From assembly GCA_947499125.1 (NCBI GenBank), contig CANMMP010000003.1:186001-250000 (forward strand): a stretch of DNA of 64,000 nucleotides. The letters are read 5' to 3'. Below, in pieces: positions 17,695 to 27,037 of this stretch. The notes beneath the pieces were generated by a model. That model searched no databases. It saw only the letters and a list, made by a program, of their open reading frames with translations, and had not been told where the DNA came from. The position numbers and the translations under genes are program-made. How positions within the stretch are numbered: position 1 is the first letter of the stretch; each line of letters opens with the position of its first letter. This DNA is from an uncultured Pontibacter sp. (GTDB lineage Bacteria > Bacteroidota > Bacteroidia > Cytophagales > Hymenobacteraceae).

Positions 17695-19524
17695 TTATAT
17701 TTGCCCTGTCTTCATCAACTCCCGTTTTTGCTGAGCTTGCAGGATATCTTCTACTTCGCCTTTCGGGATAGCGCTGATAAGGGTGCGGGTGTATTCCTGC
17801 TGTGGATTCAGGTATAGTTGCTGCGGTGTTCCTGATTCCACGATCTGGCCTTTGCTCATTACAAGTATCCGGTCTGACATATACTTGGCCACCGACAAAT
17901 CGTGCGTGATGAAGATATAGGTCATCTGGAATTCGTGCTTCAGCTTGTTCAGCAAATTAAGTACCTGCGCCTGCACCGACACATCTAATGCAGAAACAGA
18001 CTCGTCGCAGATAATACATTTTGGCTGCAAGGCTAAAGCCCGGGCTATACTTATACGCTGTCGCTGGCCACCTGAAAACTCGTATGGATAACGCTGTAAG
18101 TGCTCAGAAGTAAGTCCCACCTTTTCAAGTAGTTCCATTGTTTTCGCTTTGCGTTCTTTATCGTTGGAGTATAGTTTATGCACACGCATTGGTTCCATAA
18201 TGGCATCACCTACCGTATGCATCGGGTTAAGCGACGCGTAAGGATCCTGGAAGATCATCTGGAAATCGCGGCGGCTCTTGCGAAGCTCTTCTGAACTAAG
18301 TTGGGCAATATCACGACCATTAAAGATGATGCTGCCTTCTGTTGGCTCTACTAATCTTAGTAAGGCACGGCCTAAGGTAGTTTTTCCACAACCTGATTCG
18401 CCAACCAAGCCAATTGTTTCGCCGGGGTTAACTGTAAAGCTCACACCATCTACAGCCTTTACATAATCGGTAGTGCGGCCAAAGAAGCCTTTCTTGATTG
18501 GGAAGTATACTTTTAGGTTCTCTACCTTAAGCAATGGCGGCTTCTGCTTATTTTCCTGCTGGTGCTTTATATCGGTAACTGTGCCTACATAACTGTTCAC
18601 TACATCCACCAACGATGGCTCAATAACTTCTTTCTTCCTTTCGATGATGTTTCCATGCTCATCTTCCAGCATGAAATCCGAAACAGTTGGCAGTGTAGAT
18701 TGTGGTTTGGCAGAAAGTTTCGGGCGGCAGGCAAGCAGGCCTTTGGTATACGGGTGCTGTGGATTGGTAAAAATATCAAGCACTTTGCCCTGCTCCACCA
18801 GTTTGCCTTTATACATAACTAGGATGCGGTCGGCTATTTCGGCAACTACACCTAAATCGTGGGTAATGAACAGGACAGCTGTATTTTCTTTTACACGTAG
18901 CTCGTCTATTAACTGCAGCATGCGCGCCTGCACCGTTACATCCAAAGCAGTAGTTGGCTCATCAGCAATCAGGATGCTGGGTTCACAAGCCATCGCCATG
19001 GCAATCATCACGCGCTGTTTCTGACCACCGGAAATTTCATGTGGATAAGCGTCGTAGATCTTCTCTGGTCTTGGTAGTCTCGCTTTTTCGAAAAGGGCTA
19101 TAGTTCGTTCCCTGGCTTCTTTTTCTGAAATATCTCTATGTAGCAGCAAAACTTCGGCAACCTGTTTTCCACAGGTATAAACCGGATTCAGCGACGACAT
19201 TGGCTCCTGAAAGATCATACTGATATCATTCCCCCGGATCTGCTGCATCTGCTTTTCCGGCACCTGAAACAGGTCTACTTCCCCAAACTTTTCTGATTGG
19301 AAAATGGCTGTCCCCCCTGCTATGCGGCCCGGCGGCGTGTTAATAAGCCGCATTACAGACAGCGATGTAACCGATTTACCTGAACCAGATTCCCCAACTA
19401 TAGCTACTGTCTCGCCTGGGTATACTTCAAACGATACCTTATCCACCGCTTTGGTTGTGCCACGGTGCGTGGAAAACACAGTTTCCAGGTCACTTACTTT
19501 AAGTATAGGTTTTACAGTTGCCAA
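17695..19524 (-). CDS. Oligopeptide-type ABC transporter ATPase, two fused NBDs
   Basis: 609 residues with two complete ATPase domains. First: Walker A GESGSGKSV, signature SGGQKQRVMIAMA, Walker B ILIADEP. Second (from about 325): Walker A GESGCGKTTLGRA, signature SGGQRQRISIARA, Walker B IICDES. Each is followed by the oligopeptide-family C-terminal extension (HPYTKGLLACRP; QQEYTRTLISAIP). It is thus a DppD-DppF/GsiA/YejF-like fusion energising uptake of peptides or similar solutes. No permease or binding-protein genes are adjacent, so they must be elsewhere. The likely start is TTG, which fits the beginning of the conserved domain. The ES replacing EP after the second Walker B is common in this group. 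Confidence 0.92.
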   Translation of the reverse strand: MATVKPILKVSDLETVFSTHRGTTKAVDKVSFEVYPGETVAIVGESGSGKSVTSLSVMRLINTPPGRIAGGTAIFQSEKFGEVDLFQVPEKQMQQIRGNDISMIFQEPMSSLNPVYTCGKQVAEVLLLHRDISEKEARERTIALFEKARLPRPEKIYDAYPHEISGGQKQRVMIAMAMACEPSILIADEPTTALDVTVQARMLQLIDELRVKENTAVLFITHDLGVVAEIADRILVMYKGKLVEQGKVLDIFTNPQHPYTKGLLACRPKLSAKPQSTLPTVSDFMLEDEHGNIIERKKEVIEPSLVDVVNSYVGTVTDIKHQQENKQKPPLLKVENLKVYFPIKKGFFGRTTDYVKAVDGVSFTVNPGETIGLVGESGCGKTTLGRALLRLVEPTEGSIIFNGRDIAQLSSEELRKSRRDFQMIFQDPYASLNPMHTVGDAIMEPMRVHKLYSNDKERKAKTMELLEKVGLTSEHLQRYPYEFSGGQRQRISIARALALQPKCIICDESVSALDVSVQAQVLNLLNKLKHEFQMTYIFITHDLSVAKYMSDRILVMSKGQIVESGTPQQLYLNPQQEYTRTLISAIPKGEVEDILQAQQKRELMKTGQI

Positions 19525-19638
19525 GGTAATTCGGGTTTATGCTTCAGGTAAAAATAAGAGTTTTTAGCAATTGTTTATCTCCCATTATTCAGTAGCTTTC
19601 CTTAATAATATTTTATTTGCTTTCAGAAGATTTTAAAA

Positions 19639-20167
19639 ATGAAAGAAGACTTTGTAATTGAATGGTTAAAGCAATATTTTGATAACCCTAACCTGAATGA
19701 GAGAGATTAAGTCTATTCTTCATTTTTCATTGCTCTGGAATTTATTTGAGTATACTTACTTTGATGACAAACAACATTTAGATGTTCCAAAGCTTTTAGA
19801 ACTTGCTGAAGCTGCAAATCATAATTTATGTGATACTGATGCTGACAGTATATTTGGGTATTTCCAAAATAGATACTTTCACAAAAGTAATTTTGATAAA
19901 ACTAAATTTAAGAGTTTAGGTCTTACTTTGAAGAATGCAAAGTTCTGTCAAACAGCTTTATCTGGGAATAGTATTACGAGATTAGATAAGGTTAAGTGCA
20001 TTTTCTTAATTATCCACCGATTCAGAAATAATCTTTTCCATGGCAGAAAAGAACCCAAATGGTTAAATCTCTATAAGGAACCATTTACGAGAATTAATAT
20101 TTTCCTAACCTATTTTTTGGATACTACTTCAGATAATATTAAAATTAATAAATATAGGTTTAATTAG
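19639..20167 (+). pseudogene. HEPN-like protein, apparently frameshifted near its 5' end
   Basis: The main frame (19697-20167, 156 residues) ends in a region with RNNLFHG, which fits the HEPN-superfamily RX4H motif (Arg-Asn-Asn-Leu-Phe-His), embedded in two long helices as expected. Upstream, a 23-codon frame starting at ATG 19639 (MKEDFVIEWLKQYFDNPNLN...) stops at 19710 inside the main frame. Joining them across GAGAGAGA gives a continuous sequence DNPNLNEREIKSILHFSLLW, which looks natural. A loss of one GA unit explains the break. The DNA is AT-rich. HEPN domains are often RNases in toxin or defence systems, but no antitoxin such as MNT is visible next to it. It may still be expressed from 19697. 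Confidence 0.5.
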
Positions 20168-20191
20168 TTGAATCGCTAACATATATAATTT

Positions 20192-20980
20192 ATGAAGTTT
20201 AAGTACATATTATTCACTATTATATTAGCTCTAACATTATTTGCATGCAATAAAGCTGAATCTGAGAACGAATATACAATCTCAAATAATAACATTGAAT
20301 CAAATTATTCTTTGCCTGATTCGATTATTGATGCAGGGATTATAAAATACACAATTAGACGCTTAAGTGGTGGAGTAAACTCTTATTTTAAAAAAGGGTA
20401 TGCTGCACATGAAAGATATAGGAGCCTACAGCTTATTGATCACTTAAAGAATAAGATAAATTCTAAAGAAATTTATTCAGAAGCTTTACATTACTACTCA
20501 CTATCTATAAGTAATAATGAAATACATAAAGAGCTCGCTTTACAAAATAGAGCTTCTCTTAAGCTCAATTTTGGAGATTATTATGGCGCAATAGTAGATT
20601 ATGATAGTTTATTGAATAAAGAAGTTAGGTATCAAAATGAACTACTATTATTAAAGGCATTTTGCCATCTCAAAGTAGGAGACATTGACAAGTCAGAAGA
20701 ACTTATCAATAAAATTACAAATAAGTATATTGAAAAGTCCCATGATAATGAGGGTGACAAAACAATATCAAGGCCAAATAAATTTGGTTTTAAAGCTGAT
20801 TTACCGGATCGTACAGTTGATCGCACTTTCTTAGCTTCAGCGTTTTATTATAATGGAGTTATAAATTACATAAAGGGTAATAAAATAGTAGCCTGTCAAA
20901 GTTGGAGTAAGGCGTCAGAATTAAATGAAGATGTATCAATTTATGCAACACTAGAAGTAATTCAGGGATATTGCAAATAA
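20192..20980 (+). CDS. Lipoprotein with TPR-like repeats, unknown function
   Basis: 262 residues. The signal peptide ends in a lipobox LFAC (Cys19). Residues about 85-190 have helix pairs (LALQNRASLKLNFGDYYGAIVDYDSLL, LLLKAFCHLKVGDIDKSEELI) with the spacing of tetratricopeptide repeats, and a further pair lies near the C-terminus (FYYNGVINYIKGNKIVACQSWSKASEL). It probably sits in a membrane leaflet facing the periplasm. It is 24 bp downstream of the HEPN-like gene, so they are likely co-transcribed. The AT-rich, ATA/TTA-heavy codon use differs from surrounding genes and suggests recent acquisition. Confidence 0.7.
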   Translation: MKFKYILFTIILALTLFACNKAESENEYTISNNNIESNYSLPDSIIDAGIIKYTIRRLSGGVNSYFKKGYAAHERYRSLQLIDHLKNKINSKEIYSEALHYYSLSISNNEIHKELALQNRASLKLNFGDYYGAIVDYDSLLNKEVRYQNELLLLKAFCHLKVGDIDKSEELINKITNKYIEKSHDNEGDKTISRPNKFGFKADLPDRTVDRTFLASAFYYNGVINYIKGNKIVACQSWSKASELNEDVSIYATLEVIQGYCK

Positions 20981-21031
20981 CTTTAATACATACTATAGCA
21001 AAAACCGCCTTTTTATAGTTTATGCTTCGGC

Positions 21032-21649
21032 TTAGAAGCCCTGCTGCTGAACAGTTTTGTGTTCCTGCTCGTGGTGCTCGCCAAAGAAACGCTTCTGGTT
21101 AAACAAGATGGTTAATACACCAATAAAAATGGCAGAATCAGCTACATTAAAGATCGGCCATAGCGACATTGGCTTTCCTCCCATTAAAGGTACCCAATGC
21201 GGTATAATACCTTCCCAGATATCCAGGTAAAACATATCGATTACCTGACCATGGAACCAAGGTGTAGATGAACCATAAGGCGCATTATCAAACCATACAC
21301 CATAGAATGTACTGTCTACTAAATTACCAACTGCCCCACCAAGTATAAGCGCTATGCACCAGATCAGACCTTTTGGAGCTTTATGGTTTACCAGGTAGTA
21401 TAAGTAGTACCCGATACCAAACATAGCTACCAAACGGAACAGCGTCAACATCAGTTTACCATATTCTGAGCCCAGCTCCACGCCAAAAGCCATACCTGGG
21501 TTTAGCGTATAGTGCAGTTTAAAGAAATCGCCGATAACATGAATTTCGCCGGGCATGCCCATTTCCATGTTGTAATGCACGATCAGCTTTACGGCCTGGT
21601 CTATCAGGATAACAACAAGGCTGAGCAGGTAAAATTTCCAGTATTTCAT
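21032..21649 (-). CDS. lspA: Lipoprotein signal peptidase (signal peptidase II)
   Basis: 205 residues, four membrane helices. The catalytic aspartates are Asp112 in GGAVGNLVDS and Asp171 in FNVADSAIFIG; the conserved NPGMAFG lies at 50-56. It cleaves the signal peptide of diacylglyceryl-prolipoproteins before the lipid-modified Cys, so it matures the lipoproteins encoded in this window (GldJ, Ig-like, DUF4382 and others). The protein is longer than the about 165-residue enterobacterial form because of an insertion at about 116-165, which carries WFHGQVIDMFYLDIW and is usual in Bacteroidota. It lies downstream of ileS on the same strand, 109 bp apart. Confidence 0.95.
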   Translation of the reverse strand: MKYWKFYLLSLVVILIDQAVKLIVHYNMEMGMPGEIHVIGDFFKLHYTLNPGMAFGVELGSEYGKLMLTLFRLVAMFGIGYYLYYLVNHKAPKGLIWCIALILGGAVGNLVDSTFYGVWFDNAPYGSSTPWFHGQVIDMFYLDIWEGIIPHWVPLMGGKPMSLWPIFNVADSAIFIGVLTILFNQKRFFGEHHEQEHKTVQQQGF

Positions 21650-21715
21650 GTGTGTAAGGTAAGCAGTGCTGGTTGGTTATAGGTTAGCAGCTACTGCAAG
21701 TATACTTAATAAAAA

Positions 21716-21754
21716 TAAACGCACCCATCAGTATTAGACAGACGGATGCGTTTA
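21716..21754 (-). terminator. Hairpin terminator downstream of ileS
   Basis: AAACGCACCC pairs with GGATGCGTTT with one mismatch. It lies at the stop of ileS (21759) and is followed on the minus strand by a T-containing tract. It separates ileS from lspA, so lspA may also have its own promoter. Confidence 0.6.
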
Positions 21755-21758
21755 TAGT

Positions 21759-24700
21759 TTAAACTGCTACAGATTCGGTACGAATCTGCATATATATCTG
21801 ATACTCGTCCATTTCCAGCAACGTACCATCAGCAAGCCCATCCACTATGTCTAGACTCAACGCCTGTGTTTCGGCGCAGATATAGTTTCTGAAGTTCTCA
21901 ACGGCAGCGTTTACTTCCGGAGCCGATGGCTGCATCAGAATATGGATCTTGTCCTGCACTTCCAGATTAGAGTCTTTGCGCAGATTCTGGATACGATTTA
22001 CCAGGTCACGGGCTATACCTTCCTGCTTCAGTTCTTCGGTTATAGTTATATCCAAGGCCACTGTTAGTTTACCTTCGCTGGCTACCAACCAACCCGGTAT
22101 ATCTTCTGAAGAGATCTCCACATCATCCGGCGTCAGCACGGCCGTTTCATCATCAGCAATCAGTACTTCAAACCCACCTTCACGCTCCAGCTTCGCAATG
22201 TCATCCTGATTCATTTGCTGCACTGCAGCAGCTACCAGTTTCATCTTAGGTCCGAACACCTGGCCCAGCTTCTTAAAGTTAGGCTTGATCTTCTTCACCA
22301 AAATGCCGGAAGTATCATCGATGTATTCGATATGCTTCACGTTCACTTCGCTCATGATCAGGTCTTCTACCGCCTGTATCTGGTGCTTGGTGTGCTCGCT
22401 TAATACAGGTATAAGTACACGCTGCAACGGCTGGCGCACTTTTATCATGTGCTTCTTGCGTAGCGAGTGTACCAGCGACGATACCGACTGGGCCAGTGCC
22501 ATACGCTCTTCCAGGTCTTCGTTTATAGCTGCAAGTGATACCTCCGGATAGTAAGCCAGGTGCACCGATTCCTCTTTATGTTTGCGGCTAACGTAGTTCA
22601 GGTCGCGGTATAGTTGCTCAGTATAGAAAGGCGCAATTGGCGAAGCAAGCTTGGCAATCGTTTCCAGGCAAGTATAAAGTGTCTGGTAAGCAGCGATCTT
22701 GTCTTCGTTGTACTCGCCTTTCCAGAAACGTTTGCGGTTCAGGCGCACGTACCAGTTACTCAAGTCATCCGTCACGAAATCCTGGATAGCACGGGCAGCT
22801 TTGGTTGGGTCATAATCTGCAAAATAGGCGTCTACGTCTTGTACCAGTGTATTCAGTTTCGAGATGATCCAGCGGTCGCTTTCCGTTCTACGCTCTAATG
22901 GCACATCGGCTTCGGCATATGTGAAGTTGTCCAGGTTAGCATACAGCGCGAAGAATGAATATGTGTTCTGCAGTGTTCCGAAGAAACGGCGCTGTGTTTC
23001 CACTACACCATCTGCATTAAACTTCAGGTTATCCCAAGGTGGCGCATTCGCAATCATGTACCAACGCACAGCATCCGGACCATATTGGCCTATCATTTCA
23101 AACGGATCGATGGCGTTACCTAAACGCTTACTCATCTTGTTTCCGTTCTTATCCAGCACCAGACCGTTCGCAATCACGTTCTTATAAGCTACGCTGTCTT
23201 CCAGCATTACGGCCAGCGCATGTAGCGTAAAGAACCAGCCACGCGTCTGGTCAACACCTTCGGCAATGTAGTCTGCCGGGAAGTTCTGCTCAAAGATATC
23301 TTTGTTCTCGAGTGGGTAGTGCCACTGTGCATAAGGCATCGCGCCCGAGTCAAACCAAACGTCAATAAGGTCTGGCTCTCTGTACATTGGCTTGCCACTT
23401 GGGCTTACCAGCACGATGTTATCCACGTAAGGGCGGTGCAGGTCGTTTATCTCAACAGCCACATCCATGAAGCCTTTATCCACCGCATGGTCGATATGCT
23501 CGCTTAGCTCTGCGATAGAACCAATGCAAACTTCTTCTTCCCCATCCTCAGTTCTCCAGATAGGCAAAGGTGTACCCCAGTAGCGCGAGCGCGACAGGTT
23601 CCAGTCCACCAGGTTCTCGAGCCAGTTACCAAAACGGCCTGTACCCGTAGATTCCGGTTTCCAGTTGATCGTTTTGTTCAGCTCGATCATTCTTTCCTTC
23701 ACCGCAGTTGTTCTGATGAACCAGCTATCCAGCGGATAGTAAAGTACCGGCTTATCAGTTCTCCAGCAGTGCGGGTAAGTGTGCTCGTATTTCTCTACTT
23801 TAAAGGCTTTGTTCTCTTCCTTCAGTTTAATGGCAATCAGTACGTCCGTTGACTTATAATCCGGAGCAGACTCATCCTGGCCATCGTAGTTCTTCACGTA
23901 CATGCCTGCAAAGTCAGTTACTTCTTTCACAAAGCGACCTTGCTTGTCAACGAGCGGCATTGGCTTGCCATTCTCGTCCATCACCAGCAATGCAGGTATG
24001 TCGTTCTGAGCAGCCACTTTAAAGTCGTCAGCACCAAATGTTGGGGAGATATGCACGATACCAGTACCATCTTCCGTAGTCACGAAATCACCAACCACAA
24101 CTCTGAAGGCTGGCTTGTCCGGCTGTACGTAAGGCATCAGCTGGTGATACTCCACTCCTGCCAGATCAGCGCCGGTAAATTCTTCTACTACATTAAATGG
24201 TATCAGCTTGTCGCCCGGGTTATAGTCTGCCAGGGCAATGTCTTTGGCTTTGTCGTTGAAGTAGCGGCTTACCAGGTCTTTGGCAAGTATAACCGAGATA
24301 GGAGCATAAGTATACGGGTTATAGGTTTTCACCTTCACATACTTAATGCCTTTCCCAACTGCCAGTGCGGTGTTAGCCGGAAGCGTCCAGGGTGTAGTCG
24401 TCCAGGCAAGGAAGTATACTTGCTCATCTTCGTTGTCGAACAGGAACATGTTACGGGTGATCTTCTTCAGCTCGAACTGCGCTACAATAGTGGTATCTTT
24501 TACCATCTGGTAACAGCCCGGCTGGTTCAGCTCATGCGAGCTCAGACCTGTACCTGCACCAGGAGAGTATGGCTGTATCGTATAACCTTTGTACAGATAA
24601 CCTTTATCATACAGGCGCTTCAGCAGTGCCCAGCACGACTCGATGTATTCGTTCTCGAAAGTGATATACGGGTTGTCAAGGTCTACCCAGTAACCCATCT

Positions 24701-25109
24701 TCTCGGTCAGGTCGTCCCATTGGTCCTTGAAACGCATTACCGTTTCACGACAGCGCTGGTTATACTCTTCAACCGTTATCTTCTTGCCGATATCTTCTTT
24801 GGTAATGCCCAGTTCTTTCTCAACTTGCAGCTCTACCGGAAGACCGTGTGTATCCCAGCCGCCTTTGCGGTTTACCTGAAAGCCTTTCAGGGTTTTGTAG
24901 CGGCAGAAAATATCTTTAACCGCACGTGCCATTACGTGGTGAATACCCGGCGTACCATTTGCAGATGGCGGGCCTTCGTAAAATACGAAGTTATCGTTGC
25001 CCTCTCGCGTTGCCACCGACTTCTGGAAGATGTTGTGTTCTTTCCAGAAAGCCAGTACGTCATCGCCCAACTTGGCGTAATTCAGATTTTTATACTCGTT
25101 ATACTTCAC
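21759..25109 (-). CDS. ileS: Isoleucyl-tRNA synthetase
   Basis: 1,116 residues, class I synthetase of the long (eukaryote-like, type 2) form. The HIGH-type signature is PSANGTPGIHH (about 48-58) and the KMSKS-type loop is KMSKR (658-662). The editing domain (about 190-420) carries WTTTPWTLPANTALAV. A C-terminal anticodon-binding domain with the long extension typical of type 2 enzymes follows. It attaches isoleucine to tRNA-Ile and edits valine. The start codon is GTG, supported because the conserved N-terminus begins there. Type 2 enzymes are often less sensitive to mupirocin; that is general family knowledge and was not tested here. Confidence 0.97.
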   Translation of the reverse strand: MKYNEYKNLNYAKLGDDVLAFWKEHNIFQKSVATREGNDNFVFYEGPPSANGTPGIHHVMARAVKDIFCRYKTLKGFQVNRKGGWDTHGLPVELQVEKELGITKEDIGKKITVEEYNQRCRETVMRFKDQWDDLTEKMGYWVDLDNPYITFENEYIESCWALLKRLYDKGYLYKGYTIQPYSPGAGTGLSSHELNQPGCYQMVKDTTIVAQFELKKITRNMFLFDNEDEQVYFLAWTTTPWTLPANTALAVGKGIKYVKVKTYNPYTYAPISVILAKDLVSRYFNDKAKDIALADYNPGDKLIPFNVVEEFTGADLAGVEYHQLMPYVQPDKPAFRVVVGDFVTTEDGTGIVHISPTFGADDFKVAAQNDIPALLVMDENGKPMPLVDKQGRFVKEVTDFAGMYVKNYDGQDESAPDYKSTDVLIAIKLKEENKAFKVEKYEHTYPHCWRTDKPVLYYPLDSWFIRTTAVKERMIELNKTINWKPESTGTGRFGNWLENLVDWNLSRSRYWGTPLPIWRTEDGEEEVCIGSIAELSEHIDHAVDKGFMDVAVEINDLHRPYVDNIVLVSPSGKPMYREPDLIDVWFDSGAMPYAQWHYPLENKDIFEQNFPADYIAEGVDQTRGWFFTLHALAVMLEDSVAYKNVIANGLVLDKNGNKMSKRLGNAIDPFEMIGQYGPDAVRWYMIANAPPWDNLKFNADGVVETQRRFFGTLQNTYSFFALYANLDNFTYAEADVPLERRTESDRWIISKLNTLVQDVDAYFADYDPTKAARAIQDFVTDDLSNWYVRLNRKRFWKGEYNEDKIAAYQTLYTCLETIAKLASPIAPFYTEQLYRDLNYVSRKHKEESVHLAYYPEVSLAAINEDLEERMALAQSVSSLVHSLRKKHMIKVRQPLQRVLIPVLSEHTKHQIQAVEDLIMSEVNVKHIEYIDDTSGILVKKIKPNFKKLGQVFGPKMKLVAAAVQQMNQDDIAKLEREGGFEVLIADDETAVLTPDDVEISSEDIPGWLVASEGKLTVALDITITEELKQEGIARDLVNRIQNLRKDSNLEVQDKIHILMQPSAPEVNAAVENFRNYICAETQALSLDIVDGLADGTLLEMDEYQIYMQIRTESVAV

Positions 25110-25446
25110 CGTTTTCAGGTTTATCTTTATCTCTCGAATTCACTCATTCCTAAACTATAAACTATAGGTTTAGTGGCTATAGTTAGCAGTTTGACTACAA
25201 GCCGGTAAAGTTAGGCATTTTTGCTCATTCTTATAAACTCAAAATGGCACAGCTCAGCAACTATAACCTTCATAAAAAGAAAAGCGTTGCCATTACAGCA
25301 GCGCTCTATACTTTCATTAATAAGATTCAGGTTTATAGTTTGCCAGTTATAGTTACCATTCTATAACAAAGCCCGTAGTTGAAAAATAAACTAGAAATTG
25401 GCTTTTACAGCCTATTTAAGGCCTATTCGACTCAACTTTTCAACAG
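25110..25446. other. Intergenic region between ileS and sugar dehydrogenase
   Basis: 337 bp, AT-rich, with several TATAGTT copies (for example near 25180, 25330). It must contain the ileS promoter on its left side, but I see no convincing -33/-7 pair. No small gene is supported. Confidence 0.4.
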
Positions 25447-26562
25447 TTAGTTGCCCCGGCTTATCTCAATAATTCTATCGTTAGAACCGTTGCTGGTGGC
25501 TATGTATACTATGCCATTTGGCGCAACCAACACATCGCGCAGCCTGCCATATTCTCCACGGTAAAATTCGTTTGTTTCTGTTATTTCGGTGCCGGCTTCG
25601 TTCAGTTTAAACTGGTAGAGTGTTCCATCTTTCAGGGTGGCTACCAACAGCGAGTTCTTCCATTGCGGAATTTGGGCGTTGTCGTAGTAATCCATGCCGC
25701 TTACGGCTATAGTTGGCGTATAGCTTACCAACGGCTCTACTACATTTTTCTCATCACAGAAACTTTGCTCACCAGCCTCGTCGCAGAAACCGTTCACATC
25801 GGGCCAGCCATAGTTGCCACCTTTCTGAATGATGTTGATCTCGTCGTCTTTTTCAGGGCCATGCTCGGAGCTATATAGTTTACCATTTGCAAAAACCAGC
25901 CCTTGTGCATTGCGGTGGCCTAAACTCCAGACTGCATTCCCGCTTACCGGGTTATCAGCAGGTATAGAACCATCCAGGTTAATGCGCAGTACTTTACCGT
26001 TTGGCGAATTCATGTCCTGTGCCCATTGTACCGTGCCGGCATCACCGGTAGTAATGTATAGTTTCAGATCATCAGAAATGACCATGCGGCTACCATTATG
26101 ATAGTTCAGCGCACCAATGCCATCAAAAATAACCTGCGGATTAGTAAGCGAAGTACCGTTGTAGGTGTACTTTACTATCTTCTCAGAATATTCGCCGCTA
26201 CCGGTTACGTAATTGTAAACCAGGAAAACTTCCGGAGTAGTACTAAAATTCGGGTGGAGTGCCATACCTAATAAACCACCTTCTCCCCTGCTTTCTACTT
26301 CGTTTATAGTTGCCACTGCCGTTACAGCACCAGTTTCAGGGTTTACACGGCTCACTTTTCCACCACGTTCTGTCATCCAGATAGCGTTATCAGAGCCCCA
26401 AACTAATTCCCAGGGGTAGCTTAATCCGCTTGCTATAACTTTACTGGTTAGTTCGGCATCAGTCAGATCCGGGTCGGGTGTTGGTTGGTCGTTGTTGTCG
26501 TCGGAGCAGCTTACCTGCACAAAAAGCAGTAGCAGCAAGCCGCAAATTCTCCATCTATTCAT
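25447..26562 (-). CDS. PQQ-dependent aldose sugar dehydrogenase-like lipoprotein
   Basis: 371 residues. A lipoprotein signal (MNRWRICGLLLLLFVQVSC, lipobox VSC) precedes a six-bladed beta-propeller of the soluble glucose dehydrogenase (GSDH) family. Characteristic stretches are LSYPWELVWGSDNAIWMTERGG, ESRGEGGLLGMALHPNF, YHNGSRMVI and GHRNAQGLVFANGKLYSSEHGPEKDDEINIIQKGGNYGWP. The HGPEKDDEIN and GGNYGWP motifs are hallmark elements. It probably oxidises sugars in the periplasm with PQQ, although Bacteroidota members of this group can use other substrates. It lies alone on the minus strand. Confidence 0.88.
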   Translation of the reverse strand: MNRWRICGLLLLLFVQVSCSDDNNDQPTPDPDLTDAELTSKVIASGLSYPWELVWGSDNAIWMTERGGKVSRVNPETGAVTAVATINEVESRGEGGLLGMALHPNFSTTPEVFLVYNYVTGSGEYSEKIVKYTYNGTSLTNPQVIFDGIGALNYHNGSRMVISDDLKLYITTGDAGTVQWAQDMNSPNGKVLRINLDGSIPADNPVSGNAVWSLGHRNAQGLVFANGKLYSSEHGPEKDDEINIIQKGGNYGWPDVNGFCDEAGEQSFCDEKNVVEPLVSYTPTIAVSGMDYYDNAQIPQWKNSLLVATLKDGTLYQFKLNEAGTEITETNEFYRGEYGRLRDVLVAPNGIVYIATSNGSNDRIIEISRGN

Positions 26563-26869
26563 AGCTTTCTAATGTTGATATTATACTTGCTATGTAACTT
26601 AAGCTATGGCAAAAGGTTAGCTCTAAAACGTTCTTTTTACCTGATCATGCTGTTTACTCCAACAATAGATATTGCTCCAGACTATTGTATAAACCTCATC
26701 AGAAATGCTTTTAAAGTATAACTGCGTATGATTCTGAAATATTTTTCCACAGGGAACATTCAAGACTAAAGCAATTCGGTTTACCAGGCTGTCTTTCTAA
26801 TAATTCTATAGTTTATAGTTACGCTGTTGGGGATATACTTCGCTCTTTCGGACATAAATGTCCGGAAGC

Positions 26870-26903
26870 CATCTGCTGGGGACATCCTTGTCCCCAGCAG
26901 ATG
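26870..26903. repeat. Perfect 15-bp-stem hairpin, centre of a tandem hairpin set
   Basis: Left arm CATCTGCTGGGGACA and right arm TGTCCCCAGCAGATG pair perfectly around a 4-nt loop. Flanking hairpins at 26849-26864 (CGGACAT/ATGTCCG) and 26933-26956 (GTTTCGGACA/TGTCCGAAAC) share the GGACA/TGTCC theme. This looks like a REP-type repeat or a structured 5' leader for the sugar dehydrogenase mRNA. Confidence 0.75.
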
Positions 26904-26982
26904 CTGTTTACGAAGACGTCCTCAGCAGTAAAGTTTCGGACACGGATGTCCGAAACAGCAGTCGCAGTATGGGAACATTATG

Positions 26983-27013
26983 AAAAAAGGCAGCCCGGTT
27001 TCCCAGGCTGCCT
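26983..27013 (-). terminator. Terminator of glyS
   Basis: AGGCAGCC and GGCTGCCT form an 8-bp stem, extended by a C/G-rich loop side. On the minus strand it is followed by a run of six Ts, a good intrinsic terminator 25 bp beyond the glyS stop. Confidence 0.8.
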
Positions 27014-27037
27014 CTCCTATAGTTCTATAGTTTATAC

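Larger units (their letters stand above)
26563..27037. repeat. Gap with three tandem hairpins
   Basis: 475 bp upstream of the sugar dehydrogenase and downstream of glyS. It holds three adjacent hairpins at 26849-26864, 26870-26903 and 26933-26956, and the glyS terminator at 26983-27013. No gene is supported. Confidence 0.7.

Noticed and set aside
19639..20980. Complete toxin-antitoxin system
   Set aside because: No antitoxin-like (MNT or DNA-binding) gene lies next to the HEPN-like gene; the neighbour is a secreted lipoprotein.
23940..25160. 406-codon plus-strand reading frame opposite ileS
   Set aside because: It is antisense to a complete, motif-bearing ileS, has no domain pattern, and reflects the absence of stops opposite a long conserved gene.
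26870..26903. Possible riboswitch
   Set aside because: The long perfect stems lack the conserved loops of known riboswitch classes; repeat or terminator-type explanations are simpler.
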